Shown piece by piece: positions 27,199 to 38,495 of a stretch of 64,000 nt of DNA. This stretch comes from Micromonospora purpureochromogenes (GTDB lineage Bacteria; Actinomycetota; Actinomycetes; Mycobacteriales; Micromonosporaceae), in assembly GCF_900091515.1 (NCBI RefSeq), contig NZ_LT607410.1, positions 2,604,001-2,668,000 of the forward strand, written 5' to 3'. The notes under the pieces are model-generated. The model saw nothing but the letters and a program-made list of their open reading frames with translations, was not told where the DNA came from and made no database searches. A program made the position numbers and the translations under genes. Position 1 is the stretch's first letter. The number at the start of each line of letters is the position of its first letter.

Positions 27199-27882
27199 GT
27201 GAACGGACTCAGCACGGCGGCGGTGAGCGTCCTGGCGCGCGAGATCGGCGCGCCGGGCGACGGGCTGGACCGGCTGCGACTGGTGCCCACGCCGTTCGTG
27301 CCGGAGGTGTGGCTGCACCTCGCCGAGGACGCCATCGTCTGGTGGGCCCGGATGGAGGCGGCGGCCGGCCGTACCCTCCCGCCGCCGTACTGGGCATCGG
27401 CCTGGCCCGGCGGGCAGGGGCTCGCCCGGTACCTGCTGGACCACCCCGAACTGGCCGCCGGACGTCGGGTGCTCGACCTGGCCGCCGGCTCCGGTCTGGT
27501 GGCCATCGCCGCCGCGCTGGCCGGCGCGTCCGAGGTCGTCGCCAACGACGTCGACCCGTGGGCGGTGGCGGCGGTGACGGTCAACGCCCGGGCCAACCAG
27601 GTGGCGGTCACGGCCACCGAGGGCGACCTGCTGGACGGCGACGGCACCGGGGTGGACCTGCTGCTCGCCGGCGACGTGCTCTACGACGCGGGGCTGGCCC
27701 GGCGGGTGCTGCCGTTCCTGCGCCGGGCCGCCGCCGCCGGGGCGGTCGTGCTGGTCGGCGACCCCGACCGGGGGCACCTGCCGGCCGAGGCCCTGGAGGT
27801 CGTGGCCAGTTATCCGGTGCCCACCACCGAGCCGTTCGTCGACTCGCCGGTACGCCGGGTGCAGGTGCTCCGGCCGCGCTGA
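27199..27882 (+). CDS. SAM-dependent methyltransferase (PrmA/lysine methyltransferase-like)
   Basis: The 227-residue protein has [20 protein letters not shown] followed by the SAM motif [16 protein letters not shown] (about 92-107), NDVDPWAV, and [10 protein letters not shown] (motif IV). This pattern is found in the METTL/EEF2KMT-like and PrmA-related protein lysine methyltransferases; the target protein is unknown. GTG 27199 is chosen because the conserved part follows it closely and CATGCT lies six bases upstream as a weak leaderless -10 box. The cold-shock gene is divergent. Confidence 0.85.
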   Translation: MNGLSTAAVSVLAREIGAPGDGLDRLRLVPTPFVPEVWLHLAEDAIVWWARMEAAAGRTLPPPYWASAWPGGQGLARYLLDHPELAAGRRVLDLAAGSGLVAIAAALAGASEVVANDVDPWAVAAVTVNARANQVAVTATEGDLLDGDGTGVDLLLAGDVLYDAGLARRVLPFLRRAAAAGAVVLVGDPDRGHLPAEALEVVASYPVPTTEPFVDSPVRRVQVLRPR

Positions 27883-27982
27883 CCCGACGGCCGGCTCAGG
27901 GGTGACCCCGAGCCGGGGTTCAGGGCGGGGTGGGGGACCGGACCCGATGTGCCGGCCGCCCGCGGCCCATAGCGTCATGGCC

Positions 27983-28606
27983 ATGCTGGATACGTTGGCC
28001 CAGGTCGGGGAGCTGCCCACCACACTGCTGATGGGGGCGCTGGGGCTGGTCATGCTCGCCGACGCCGTACCGCTGCTCGGGGTGCTGGTCCCCGGCGACG
28101 TCGCGGTGCTCGCGGCGGTGGGGGTGGGCAGCCCGGCGACCGGCGCGGCCACCGTCGCCGCGGTCGTGGCGGGCTGCGTCGCCGGCTGGTCGCTGAGCTT
28201 CCTCGCCGGCCGGGTGTACGGCGAGCGGCTGCGGCACAGCCGGGTCGGCGGCTGGATCGGCGAGGCCCGCTGGGCCGCGGCCGAGGGGATCCTGCGCTCC
28301 GGCGGCGGGCGGATGGTGCTCATCGCGCCCTTCCTGCCGGTGTTCAACGCGCTGCTGCCGCTGGCCGCGGGCGGGCTGCGGATGTCGTACCGGAGGTTCG
28401 TGACCTGCGCGACGGCGGGCGCCGCGCTCTGGGCCGGCCTCTACCTGGCGCTGGGCACCGCGTCCCGGTCGCTGGCCGGGCTGCTGCCGGGGGAGAGCAG
28501 CCCGATGCTGGTCACCATGGCGGTCGGCCTGGCGCTGGCCGGGGTGGTGCTGCTGGGCACCCGGCGCCGGCTGCGCGCCCTGACCGGCGCCGGCCAGCCG
28601 AGCTGA
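27983..28606 (+). CDS. DedA-family membrane protein
   Basis: The 207-residue protein has four or five hydrophobic segments and the DedA motifs VPLLGVLVPGDVAVLAAVGV, FLAGRVYGERLRHSRVG and LIAPFLPVFNALLPLAAGGL. DedA proteins take part in recycling of undecaprenyl phosphate or other lipid carriers and in membrane homeostasis. This copy lacks the PAP2 half seen in the protein at 21213. The -10 box TAGCGT (27970-27975) is seven bases before ATG 27983 (leaderless), which favours this start over ATG 27977. It converges on the MBL gene. Confidence 0.87.
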   Translation: MLDTLAQVGELPTTLLMGALGLVMLADAVPLLGVLVPGDVAVLAAVGVGSPATGAATVAAVVAGCVAGWSLSFLAGRVYGERLRHSRVGGWIGEARWAAAEGILRSGGGRMVLIAPFLPVFNALLPLAAGGLRMSYRRFVTCATAGAALWAGLYLALGTASRSLAGLLPGESSPMLVTMAVGLALAGVVLLGTRRRLRALTGAGQPS

Positions 28607-28621
28607 CCGGCGCCGGACGCC

Positions 28622-29275
28622 TCACCAGCCGCGGGCCCGCCACTGCGGCAGCGACGGGCGCTCCGCCCCGAGGGTGCTGTCCCTGCCGTGCCCCGGGTAG
28701 AACCAGGTCTCGTCCGGCAGCCGGTCGAAGAGCTTCTGCTCCACGTCGTCGACGAGCTGGCCGAAGCGCTGCGGGTCCTGGTCGGTGTTGCCGACCCCGC
28801 CCGGGAAGAGGCTGTCCCCGGTGAACAGGTGCGGGGTGCCGGCCGGGTCGCGGTAGAGCAGGGCGATGGAGCCCGGCGTGTGCCCCCGGACGTGGATCAC
28901 CTCCAGGGCGCAGTCGCCGACCGGCACGGTGTCGCCGTCGGCGAGTCGCTCCGCCTCGATCGGCAGGCCCTCGGCGTCGTCGCCGTGCACGAGGGCGCGG
29001 GCGCCGGTCTTCGCGACGACCTCCTCCAGGGCGACCCAGTGGTCCATGTGCCGGTGCGTGGTGACCACCGCGGCCAACCCGCCGTCGCCGACCAGGTCGA
29101 GCAGCCGGGGGGCCTCGTTCGCCGCGTCGACGAGCACCTGCTCGCCGGTGCCCTTGCAGCGCAGCAGGTACGCGTTGTTGTCCATCGGGCCCACCGACAG
29201 CTTCGTGACGGTGAGCCGGTCCAGCTCCCGCACGGCGGGCGGGCCGCCGGCGGTGACGTCTCCGGTGTAGCTCAT
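28622..29275 (-). CDS. MBL-fold metallo-hydrolase (glyoxalase II-like)
   Basis: The 217-residue protein carries the metallo-beta-lactamase fold motif THRHMDH (about residues 75-81; HxHxDH), a later histidine in HVRGHTPGSIALLY, FTGDSLF with the bridging aspartate, and the last ligand in WFYPGHG. Two metal ions can be bound. The closest functional type is hydroxyacylglutathione hydrolase-like thioesterase, which in a mycothiol-using organism would act on S-acyl mycothiol; this is inference. It lies seven bases downstream of a mycothiol-dependent enzyme gene on the same strand, consistent with a shared operon. Confidence 0.9.
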   Translation of the reverse strand: MSYTGDVTAGGPPAVRELDRLTVTKLSVGPMDNNAYLLRCKGTGEQVLVDAANEAPRLLDLVGDGGLAAVVTTHRHMDHWVALEEVVAKTGARALVHGDDAEGLPIEAERLADGDTVPVGDCALEVIHVRGHTPGSIALLYRDPAGTPHLFTGDSLFPGGVGNTDQDPQRFGQLVDDVEQKLFDRLPDETWFYPGHGRDSTLGAERPSLPQWRARGW

Positions 29276-29282
29276 GACGTGT

Positions 29283-29999
29283 CTATATCCATTCCGGTGG
29301 AGTCGGCAGGGGTCCGTCGGGGGCGACGGTCAGCGCCTCGCCGCGGCTGCGCCCGATCAACCAGGCGGCCAGCTCGGCGACCGGGCCGCTGACCAGCGGC
29401 GCGGCCTCACGTTCACCGACGACCAGCTCGTGTCGGCTGCCGTCGAAGCGCAGCACCATCGCCGGGACGTCGGTGCGGGCGGCCAGACCGGCGCCCACCT
29501 CGTGCAGCAGGTGGTGGGCGAAGGCCGCCGGCCAGTCCGCCGACCGGTAACCCACGTCGAGGTCCACGTGGTGCACCTCGATCTCGCGCAGCCGCCCCCA
29601 GACCAGCATCGCGGCCTTCCACGGGCCGCGCCGGGTCTGCACCGTGGCCGACCACGCCTCGACGGGCATGGCCGCGACCGCCTCGGCGAACCGCTCGGCG
29701 GAGTGGCGCAGGTCGTCCAGGTGGGCCGCCGGCGGCCGGCCCGCGCCGGCCTCGATGTCGGCGGCGCGGGCCTCCGGGCTGGCGTACATCGGGATGGGCT
29801 CGCCGGTACGGGCGGCGGTCAGCAGGTTGACGAAGCCGTCGGCGTTGCGGGCGAGGTGCGCCAGGACGTGCCCGCGGGTCCAGCCGGGCAGCAGCGAGGG
29901 CGCCGCGATGTCCGCGTCGTCGAGAGCGGCCGCGGCGCGCAGGAGCCGGGCCGTGGCGTCGTCCACCTCGCCGGTCAGCAGAAGCGGATCGGTGGTCAC
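29283..29999 (-). CDS. Maleylpyruvate isomerase-family mycothiol-dependent enzyme (DinB-like)
   Basis: The 238-residue protein has the DinB/MDMPI N-terminal helical domain: LPGWTRGHVLAHLARNADGF with a metal-ligand histidine, and REIEVHHVDLDVGYRSADWP with the E-x-H-H-x-D-L motif; a C-terminal MDMPI domain follows. Members use mycothiol as a thiol cofactor in isomerase or transferase reactions. The GTG at 29999 is preceded by TAGGGT (30006-30011) with six bases between, so the transcript is probably leaderless and continues into the MBL-hydrolase gene. Confidence 0.9.
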   Translation of the reverse strand: MTTDPLLLTGEVDDATARLLRAAAALDDADIAAPSLLPGWTRGHVLAHLARNADGFVNLLTAARTGEPIPMYASPEARAADIEAGAGRPPAAHLDDLRHSAERFAEAVAAMPVEAWSATVQTRRGPWKAAMLVWGRLREIEVHHVDLDVGYRSADWPAAFAHHLLHEVGAGLAARTDVPAMVLRFDGSRHELVVGEREAAPLVSGPVAELAAWLIGRSRGEALTVAPDGPLPTPPEWI

Positions 30000-30069
30000 G
30001 CACCGACCCTAGCGGTACCGGGCGGGCCCGTCGCCGGGGAAATCGCTTTCGGCGCGTCGCCGCGGCACC

Positions 30070-30075
30070 TACCGT
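30070..30075 (+). promoter_or_regulatory. Probable -10 box (TACCGT) for the leader peptide-rsgA unit
   Basis: TACCGT has a weak -35 (TTTCGG, 30047-30052) at 17-base spacing. It would start a transcript near 30082, about 40 bases before the leader ORF. Confidence 0.4.
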
Positions 30076-30120
30076 CGGCATCGAACGCGGCACCCGGACA
30101 TCGGAGGAGAGGTGGTGGCC

Positions 30121-30171
30121 ATGCCGGTAGCAGCACGCGTGCACCACCACGACCAGTTCCGACTCCGATGA
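30121..30171 (+). CDS. Candidate leader peptide (16 aa) upstream of rsgA
   Basis: The small ORF reads MPVAARVHHHDQFRLR. It has an unusually strong ribosome binding site, GGAGGAGAGG (30103-30112), eight bases before its ATG. Its TGA at 30169 is seven bases before the rsgA ATG, and the GAGG used by rsgA overlaps this stop. The three consecutive histidine codons and the tight placement suggest a translated leader coupled to rsgA, possibly a sensor of translation. No family match is claimed; the evidence is the ribosome binding site and spacing. Confidence 0.45.
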   Translation: MPVAARVHHHDQFRLR

Positions 30172-30178
30172 GGATGCC

Positions 30179-31258
30179 ATGACCATCGATCTTTCCGCCC
30201 TCGGTTTCGACGCCGACCGGGCGGCGTACGCACGACGGCGCCCCGACCGCCGACCGGGCCGGGTGGCCCGGGTCGACCGCGGGGTCTGCACCGTGCTCTG
30301 CGCGGACGGACCCGTCCGCGCCAGCCTCGGCCCGGCGGTGCTCGCCGCCGCGGCCCGCGACCTGACCGCCCTGCCCTGCGCCGGCGACTGGGTGCTCCTG
30401 GCCACCTGGCCGGACGGCCCGCTCACCGTGGAGACGGTGCTGCCGCGCCGTACCGCGCTGGTGCGCCGGACCGCCGGCAAGGACGCCAGCGGGCAGGTGC
30501 TCGCCGCCAACCTCGACGCCGCCGCGGTGGTCGAGCCGGTGCACCCGGAACCGGACGTCGCCCGCATCGAGCGGTTGCTCTCCCTGGCCCACGAGTCCGG
30601 GGCGCGGCCCGTGGTCGTGCTCACCAAGGTCGACCTGGCCGCCGATCCGGCGGCCGTGGCCCGGCAGCTCGCCGCGGTGGCGCCGGGGGTGCCGGTGCTG
30701 CCGGTCAGCGCCGAGCGGGGCACCGGGCTGGAGCCGCTGCGTCCGCTCGTCGCCCCCGGGCTGACGCTCGGCCTGCTCGGTCCGTCCGGGGCCGGCAAGT
30801 CGAGCCTGGTCAACGCGCTGGCCGGGGCCGCGGTCATGCCGACCCAGGCGATCCGCCGGGTGGACGGCAAGGGCCGGCACACCACCACCTGGCGGTCGCT
30901 GGTGCCGGTTCCGGGCGGCGGCGCGGTGCTGGACACCCCGGGGGTACGGGCGGTGGGCCTGCTGGACGGCTCCGCCGGGCTGGACCGTGCCTTCTCCGAC
31001 ATCGCCGAGCTGGCCACCGGTTGCCGGTACGCCGACTGCGGGCACGAGGCCGAGCCGGCCTGCGCGGTGCGGGAGGCGCTGGAGACCGGGGAGCTGCCCG
31101 TGCGGCGCTGGGAGAACTGGCGCCGGTTGCAGCGGGAGGTGGCGTACGAGAGCCGCCGCCGGGAGACCCGGCTGGCGGCCGAGCGGCGCGGCGGGTGGCG
31201 GGGTGGCCGCCGGCGGACGGCGCGTCCGGCACCCCCGGCGTCACCCGGCGGATTCTGA
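30179..31258 (+). CDS. rsgA: Ribosome small subunit-dependent GTPase RsgA
   Basis: RsgA is a circularly permuted GTPase that checks late maturation of the 30S subunit. The 359-residue product has the permuted order: G4 LTKVD (about residue 145), then G1 GPSGAGKSS (about 200), G3 DTPGVR, and a C-terminal zinc-binding knuckle CRYADCGHEAEPAC. An N-terminal OB-fold-like region precedes the GTPase domain. ATG 30179 follows GAGG. The C-terminal basic tail (about 320-359) is longer than in most homologues. Confidence 0.92.
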   Translation: MTIDLSALGFDADRAAYARRRPDRRPGRVARVDRGVCTVLCADGPVRASLGPAVLAAAARDLTALPCAGDWVLLATWPDGPLTVETVLPRRTALVRRTAGKDASGQVLAANLDAAAVVEPVHPEPDVARIERLLSLAHESGARPVVVLTKVDLAADPAAVARQLAAVAPGVPVLPVSAERGTGLEPLRPLVAPGLTLGLLGPSGAGKSSLVNALAGAAVMPTQAIRRVDGKGRHTTTWRSLVPVPGGGAVLDTPGVRAVGLLDGSAGLDRAFSDIAELATGCRYADCGHEAEPACAVREALETGELPVRRWENWRRLQREVAYESRRRETRLAAERRGGWRGGRRRTARPAPPASPGGF

Positions 31259-31443
31259 ACCCCGCACCGGCGTGGGCCACCCCGGCTCGACCGGTGTGAG
31301 CTGGGGGAATGTGCGGGCGCGGAAAGTTGTCGTACCTCGGGGCTAGAGTTGCCGAGGCGTCATTTCTGCGCCCGTAAACCGCTCAGATCACGCTCCGAGC
31401 GGACAGATCCGCCTCACTTTCTTCACCCGGGAGTACACGGACA

Positions 31444-34389
<2,946 letters not shown>

Positions 34390-34402
34390 ACGACGGTACG
34401 GC

Positions 34403-34432
34403 GGGGCGGGTCGGGGAACCGGGCCGCCCCTT
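34403..34432 (+). terminator. uvrA terminator
   Basis: GGGGCGG (34403-34409) pairs with CCGCCCC (34424-34430), with an inner CGG-GGAA-CCG hairpin and TT after the stem, 14 bp past the uvrA stop. Confidence 0.65.
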
Positions 34433-34549
34433 CCGTTCCCCGGCGAGCCGCGGGCCGAGGAGATTGAACCGTCGGGCACAGTGTTGCGTGTGCCGAGGTG
34501 AGGCCGCGAGGTCGACGACCGGCGGCGGCAGTCGAGAGAAAGGCCGGAG

Positions 34550-35032
34550 ATGAGTGACGACCAGGTGTTGACCGGACCCGGTACGCAGACGCGGCGAGCC
34601 CTGCTCGCGGGCGCCGGCGCGGTAGGGGCGTCGGTCCTCCTGACCGCCTGTGGAGGCGACGACTCCGGGGCCGGGACGACCGCGCCGACCAGCGGCGGAC
34701 CGGGCGCCACCGCCGGCGACGCGGAGGGCGGCGACCGCGAGGGCTCGTCCTCGCTGGCGACGACCGGCGACATCCCGGTCGGTGGGGGCCAGGTCTACGC
34801 CGCCCAGGGCGTGGTGATCACCCAGCCGGAGCCGGGGCAGTTCAAGGGCTTCGACCCGATCTGCACCCACCAGGGCTGCCCGGTGTCGAACGTCGACGGC
34901 GGCACCATCAACTGCACCTGCCACAACAGCAAGTACTCCATCACCGACGGCTCAGTGAAGCAGGGCCCGGCGACCAAGCCGCTCGCGCCGAAGACGCTCA
35001 AGGTCCAGGGCGACCAGATCAGCCTGGCCTGA
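34550..35032 (+). CDS. Rieske [2Fe-2S] lipoprotein with twin-arginine signal
   Basis: The 160-residue protein begins with a Tat-type signal (TQTRRALLAGAGAVG) ending in the lipobox LLTAC, so it should be exported folded and lipid-anchored at Cys34. After a Gly/Thr-rich linker, the Rieske domain (about 70-160) holds both ligand motifs, CTHQGC and CTCHNSKY. Such small actinobacterial Rieske proteins have unknown redox partners; it is not part of a bc1 operon here. ATG 34550 follows GGAG closely. It lies alone between uvrA and uvrC. Confidence 0.92.
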   Translation: MSDDQVLTGPGTQTRRALLAGAGAVGASVLLTACGGDDSGAGTTAPTSGGPGATAGDAEGGDREGSSSLATTGDIPVGGGQVYAAQGVVITQPEPGQFKGFDPICTHQGCPVSNVDGGTINCTCHNSKYSITDGSVKQGPATKPLAPKTLKVQGDQISLA

Positions 35033-35060
35033 ACCGCCGTCGCCGGCACCGGGCCTGCTC

Positions 35061-35093
35061 GATCATGAGGCCGGCGACGTCGGCCTCATGATC
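35061..35093 (+). terminator. Perfect 13-bp hairpin after the Rieske gene
   Basis: GATCATGAGGCCG (35061-35073) and CGGCCTCATGATC (35081-35093) are perfect complements with a seven-base loop. There is no T tract. It probably terminates the Rieske transcript before the leaderless uvrC promoter. Confidence 0.7.
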
Positions 35094-35153
35094 CACCGGC
35101 CGGGCGGCGGGGGAGCACCCCGCGGGTCGGGGGAGCGTGTCGGAGGTGCGGAT

Positions 35154-35159
35154 TAGTCT
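35154..35159 (+). promoter_or_regulatory. uvrC -10 box (TAGTCT), leaderless
   Basis: TAGTCT is six bases before the uvrC GTG at 35166 and no ribosome binding site lies between. Confidence 0.5.
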
Positions 35160-35165
35160 TGACGG

Positions 35166-37100
35166 GTGGCTGACCCCTCGACCTACCGTCCCGCGCCCGG
35201 CAGCATCCCGGAGTCGCCGGGGGTCTACCGCTTCCGGGACGGCACCGGCCGGGTGATCTACGTCGGCAAGGCGAGGAACCTGCGCAGCCGGCTCAACTCG
35301 TACTTCGCCGACCCGGTCAACCTGCACCAGCGCACCCGGCAGATGGTCTTCACCGCCGAGTCGGTGGACTGGATCACCGTCGCCACCGAGGTCGAGGCGC
35401 TCCAGCAGGAGTTCACCTGGATCAAGCAGTACGACCCCCGGTTCAACGTCCGCTACCGCGACGACAAGTCGTACCCGTATCTGGCGGTCACCCTCGACGA
35501 GGAGTACCCCCGCCTGCAGGTGATGCGCGGCGCCAAGCGCAAGGGGGTGCGCTACTTCGGGCCGTACTCGCACGCCTGGGCGATCCGCGAGACCCTCGAC
35601 CTGCTGCTGCGCGTCTTCCCGGCGCGGACCTGCTCCTCCGGGGTGTTCAAGCGGGCCGGCCAGGTGGGCCGGCCGTGCCTGCTGGGGTACATCGGCAAGT
35701 GCTCCGCGCCCTGCGTCGGCAGCGTCTCCGCCGACGAGCACCGCGACATCGTCAACGGCTTCTGCGACTTCATGGCCGGCCGCACCGACACCATGGTCCG
35801 CAAGCTGGAACGGGAGATGACCGAGGCCAGCGAACAGCTGGAGTTCGAGCGGGCCGCGCGGCTGCGCGACGACGTCGCCGCGCTGCGCCGGGCCATGGAG
35901 AAGCAGACCGTGGTGCTCGGCGACGGCACCGACGCCGACGTGGTGGCCTTCGCCGACGACCCGTTGGAAGCCGCCGTGCAGGTCTTCCACGTCCGCGACG
36001 GGCGGGTGCGCGGCCAGCGCGGCTGGGTGGTGGAGAAGACCGAGGAGCTGAGCACCGGCGACCTGGTGCACCACTTCTGCACCCAGGTCTACGGCGGCGA
36101 GCACGGCGAGGCGGACGTGCCCCGCGAGTTGCTGGTCCCGGAACTGCCGGCCGACGCCGATGCGCTGGCCGACTGGCTCTCCAGCCACCGGGGCAGCCGG
36201 GTGTCGCTGCGGGTGCCCCAGCGCGGCGACAAGAGGTCGCTCATGGAGACGGTCGAGCGCAACGCGAAGGACGCGCTCGCCCGGCACAAGCTGCGCCGGG
36301 CCGGCGACCTGACCACCCGCGGCAAGGCGCTCGACGAGATCAGCGAGGCGCTCGGCATGCGGACGTCCCCGCTGCGCATCGAGTGCTTCGACGTCTCGCA
36401 GATCCAGGGCACCGACGTGGTGGCCAGCATGGTCGTCTTCGAGGACGGGCTGCCCCGCAAGAGCGAGTACCGCCACTTCATCGTCCGGGGCGCCACCGAC
36501 GACCTCTCCGCGATGTCCGAGGTGCTGCGCCGCCGCTTCGCCCGCTACCTCGACGCCCGGGCCGAGAGCGGCGAGATCGGCGAGGAGACCGCCGCCGACC
36601 CGGACCGGCCCGGCATCGACCCGACCACCGGGCGGCCGCGCCGGTTCGCGTACCCGCCGCAGCTGGTGGTGGTCGACGGCGGCGCACCGCAGGTGGCGGC
36701 GGCCGCCCAGGCGCTGGCCGAGCTGGGCATCGACGACGTGGCGCTCTGCGGCCTGGCCAAGCGGCTGGAGGAGGTCTGGCTGCCCGACGACGAGTTCCCG
36801 GTCATCCTCCCGCGCACGTCCGAGGGGCTCTACCTGCTGCAACGCGTCCGCGACGAGGCGCACCGCTTCGCCATCACCTTCCACCGGCAGCGCCGCTCCA
36901 AGCGAATGACCGAATCCGCGCTGGACAACGTCCCCGGCCTCGGCGAGGTACGCCGCAAGGCGCTGCTGCGGCACTTCGGCTCGCTCAAGCGGCTCTCCGC
37001 CGCGAGCGTGGAGGAGATCACCGAGGTGCCCGGGGTGGGGAAGCGGACCGCCGAGGCGATCCTGGCCGCGCTGGACGAGGGCACCAAGGCGGGTCGCTGA
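35166..37100 (+). CDS. uvrC: Excinuclease ABC subunit UvrC
   Basis: UvrC makes the two incisions on either side of the lesion held by UvrB. The 644-residue product has the N-terminal GIY-YIG nuclease ([20 protein letters not shown], residues 19-38), a UVR motif that contacts UvrB ([20 protein letters not shown], about 220-240), the RNase H-like nuclease domain ([30 protein letters not shown]) and a C-terminal tandem helix-hairpin-helix ([32 protein letters not shown]). It is complete and of normal length. Confidence 0.98.
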   Translation: MADPSTYRPAPGSIPESPGVYRFRDGTGRVIYVGKARNLRSRLNSYFADPVNLHQRTRQMVFTAESVDWITVATEVEALQQEFTWIKQYDPRFNVRYRDDKSYPYLAVTLDEEYPRLQVMRGAKRKGVRYFGPYSHAWAIRETLDLLLRVFPARTCSSGVFKRAGQVGRPCLLGYIGKCSAPCVGSVSADEHRDIVNGFCDFMAGRTDTMVRKLEREMTEASEQLEFERAARLRDDVAALRRAMEKQTVVLGDGTDADVVAFADDPLEAAVQVFHVRDGRVRGQRGWVVEKTEELSTGDLVHHFCTQVYGGEHGEADVPRELLVPELPADADALADWLSSHRGSRVSLRVPQRGDKRSLMETVERNAKDALARHKLRRAGDLTTRGKALDEISEALGMRTSPLRIECFDVSQIQGTDVVASMVVFEDGLPRKSEYRHFIVRGATDDLSAMSEVLRRRFARYLDARAESGEIGEETAADPDRPGIDPTTGRPRRFAYPPQLVVVDGGAPQVAAAAQALAELGIDDVALCGLAKRLEEVWLPDDEFPVILPRTSEGLYLLQRVRDEAHRFAITFHRQRRSKRMTESALDNVPGLGEVRRKALLRHFGSLKRLSAASVEEITEVPGVGKRTAEAILAALDEGTKAGR

Positions 37101-37773
37101 CCCTCCGTCAGCTTCCTGTCGGCCGATGGCCGTCTGAGGCGCGACCGGCGGTCCCGGATTGGCGGCCCGGTGGTCGTCGGGTCCAGCCGTGCGGCACCGG
37201 TGGCCCCTCCTACAGGCGACTGTTGGAGGGAAGCTGTCCGGTGAGCGCGATACCTCTGAGGCATTTTGATACCTCACAGGTATCACGCTCGTCGCGGTCA
37301 TGCCCCGCGCCGCGACACGCCCCACGCGGCGACGTTGCGCCGGCTCGGCGGGGTGCGAAGGCGTCACCGACCGGAATGTGGGGGCGGGTAGCCGACCGGC
37401 CGACACCTCGAGCGAGGTCGTCACCAGCCCAGCCGGTTCACGACCGAATGTCCGGTTCCGGGTCTGGCGGTCGCCGCCCGGGTGTCCGGTCTGGGCTGCG
37501 GCGTCGGGTGGTCGGGGCCGACCCCGTGGCGGAATGGCCGGCGGGGCGGGGTCGTTGTACATGGCAGACCGCGGTGGCCCCGGCCCGGACGGTGAACCGG
37601 AGAGTCAGGCCCGGCGGAATGCCGGCCCACCCCGGTTGGTTACATCCCCCCGGACACCCGAGCAGAGCCCTTTCGTGCGGCCGCCGGGATCCCTCTTCTT
37701 TGACTTCCTTGCAACGCGCCCTGCCGTCCCCCGGCGGTGTGCGTGTGTCCCCCGATCGAAAGGTGCACCCCTG
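37101..37773. other. Long intergenic region between uvrC and the C39-like protease gene
   Basis: This 673-bp region has no supportable gene. Its left part (37205-37316) contains three adjacent hairpins, described separately. The middle part (37320-37600) has scattered short palindromes such as ACCTCGAGCGAGGT. The right part is a probable promoter and leader for the protease gene, with low-GC patches near 37690-37705 (TTTGACTTCC) and the ribosome binding site GAAAGG at 37758-37763. The signatures of c-di-AMP and cobalamin riboswitches were looked for and not found. Confidence 0.6.
37205..37316 (+). other. Three consecutive hairpins, candidate structured RNA or multi-operator site
   Basis: Hairpin 1 (37205-37230): CCCTCC-T-ACAG, a GCGA loop, CTGT-T-GGAGGG, a 10-bp stem with one T-T mismatch and a GNRA tetraloop. 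Hairpin 2 (37243-37290): arms GAGCGCGATACCTCTGAGG and CCTCACAGGTATCACGCTC give 17 pairs with two mismatches and a 10-base loop; its right half also contains the DNA palindrome GATACCT-CAC-AGGTATC (37268-37284). Hairpin 3 (37291-37316): GTCGCGG and CCGCGAC. Hairpins 2 and 3 abut directly. The strand is assumed from the downstream gene. Confidence 0.6.
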
Positions 37774-38436
37774 ATGCGTACCGATCTGATCCGCAAGACC
37801 GCCCTGACCTTCGCCGGTGTTGCCGCCACCGCCGGTGGGATCGCCGGCCCGGCCCTCGCCGCGCACGCCGCCCCCACCCAGGCCACCACCACCGTGCAGA
37901 CCGACCGCAAGTCGCAGCACGGTGAGCGGGAGCTCAACGTGCGCTACCAGGCCCAGCCGAACTTCTACTACTGCGGCCCCGCCGCCACCCGCAACGCCCT
38001 CTCCGTACAGGGCAAGGACATCGACGTCGACGCCATGGCCAAGGAGATGGGCACCACCGAAGACGGCACCAACAGCATCAACGACATCACCCCGGTACTG
38101 AACAAGGAAACCGGCAAGAAGAACGCCTACCGCTCGGTGGAGATCCGCGACAGCAAGGCCGACCGCAAGCAGACCGACAAGCTGCGCACCGACATCGTCC
38201 GCACCATCGACGACGGCCGCGCCGTGGTCGCCAACATCGCCGGCACCACCACCGACACCGACGGCACCACCCACTCCTTCGAAGGCGGGCACTACATCAG
38301 CGTCATCGGCTACCGCGACGGCGGCAACACCGTCACCATCGCCGACTCCGCCAACCCCGAGCAGGCCTCCTACCGGATCAGCGTCGACAACCTCGCCGAC
38401 TGGATCGCCACCCGCGGCTACTCCGCCGCCTCCTGA
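37774..38436 (+). CDS. Secreted C39-like (papain-fold) peptidase
   Basis: The 220-residue protein starts with a Sec signal peptide (positive RTDLIRK, hydrophobic core, cleavage near AHA-AP at residue 30). The mature part is a peptidase_C39_2 domain: QAQPNFYYCGPAATRNALSV with the catalytic cysteine, GGHYISVIGYRD with the histidine, and VTIADSANP with the aspartate. Such proteins are secreted cysteine peptidases of unknown substrate, frequent in actinomycetes. ATG 37774 follows GAAAGG; the frame is open 158 codons upstream, but that part crosses the hairpin and leader region and is not coding. Confidence 0.88.
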   Translation: MRTDLIRKTALTFAGVAATAGGIAGPALAAHAAPTQATTTVQTDRKSQHGERELNVRYQAQPNFYYCGPAATRNALSVQGKDIDVDAMAKEMGTTEDGTNSINDITPVLNKETGKKNAYRSVEIRDSKADRKQTDKLRTDIVRTIDDGRAVVANIAGTTTDTDGTTHSFEGGHYISVIGYRDGGNTVTIADSANPEQASYRISVDNLADWIATRGYSAAS

Positions 38437-38449
38437 CCCAACCGACGAC

Positions 38450-38479
38450 AAGGGCCGGCCCCACACAGGGCCGGCCCTT
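38450..38479 (+). terminator. Bidirectional terminator between the C39 protease gene and recQ
   Basis: AAGGGCCGGCCC (38450-38461) and GGGCCGGCCCTT (38468-38479) form a perfect 12-bp stem with a six-base loop. Flanking ACGAC and GTCGT can extend it. It lies between converging genes. Confidence 0.85.
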
Positions 38480-38495
38480 GCGTCGTACCCGGGGG

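Noticed and set aside
30168..30182. Second tiny ORF ATG-AGG-ATG-CCA-TGA overlapping the rsgA start
   Set aside because: It is only four codons long and arises by chance from the leader stop and the rsgA start.
31259..31443. LexA/SOS box upstream of uvrA
   Set aside because: No GAAC-N4-GTTC type site was found here, nor upstream of uvrB or uvrC.
37300..37773. 158-codon upstream extension of the C39-like protease
   Set aside because: The signal peptide begins at 37774 with a good ribosome binding site; the extension has no similarity to secreted proteases and crosses the hairpin region and leader.
37101..37773. c-di-AMP (ydaO) or cobalamin riboswitch before the protease gene
   Set aside because: The conserved core sequences of these classes are absent; only generic hairpins are seen.
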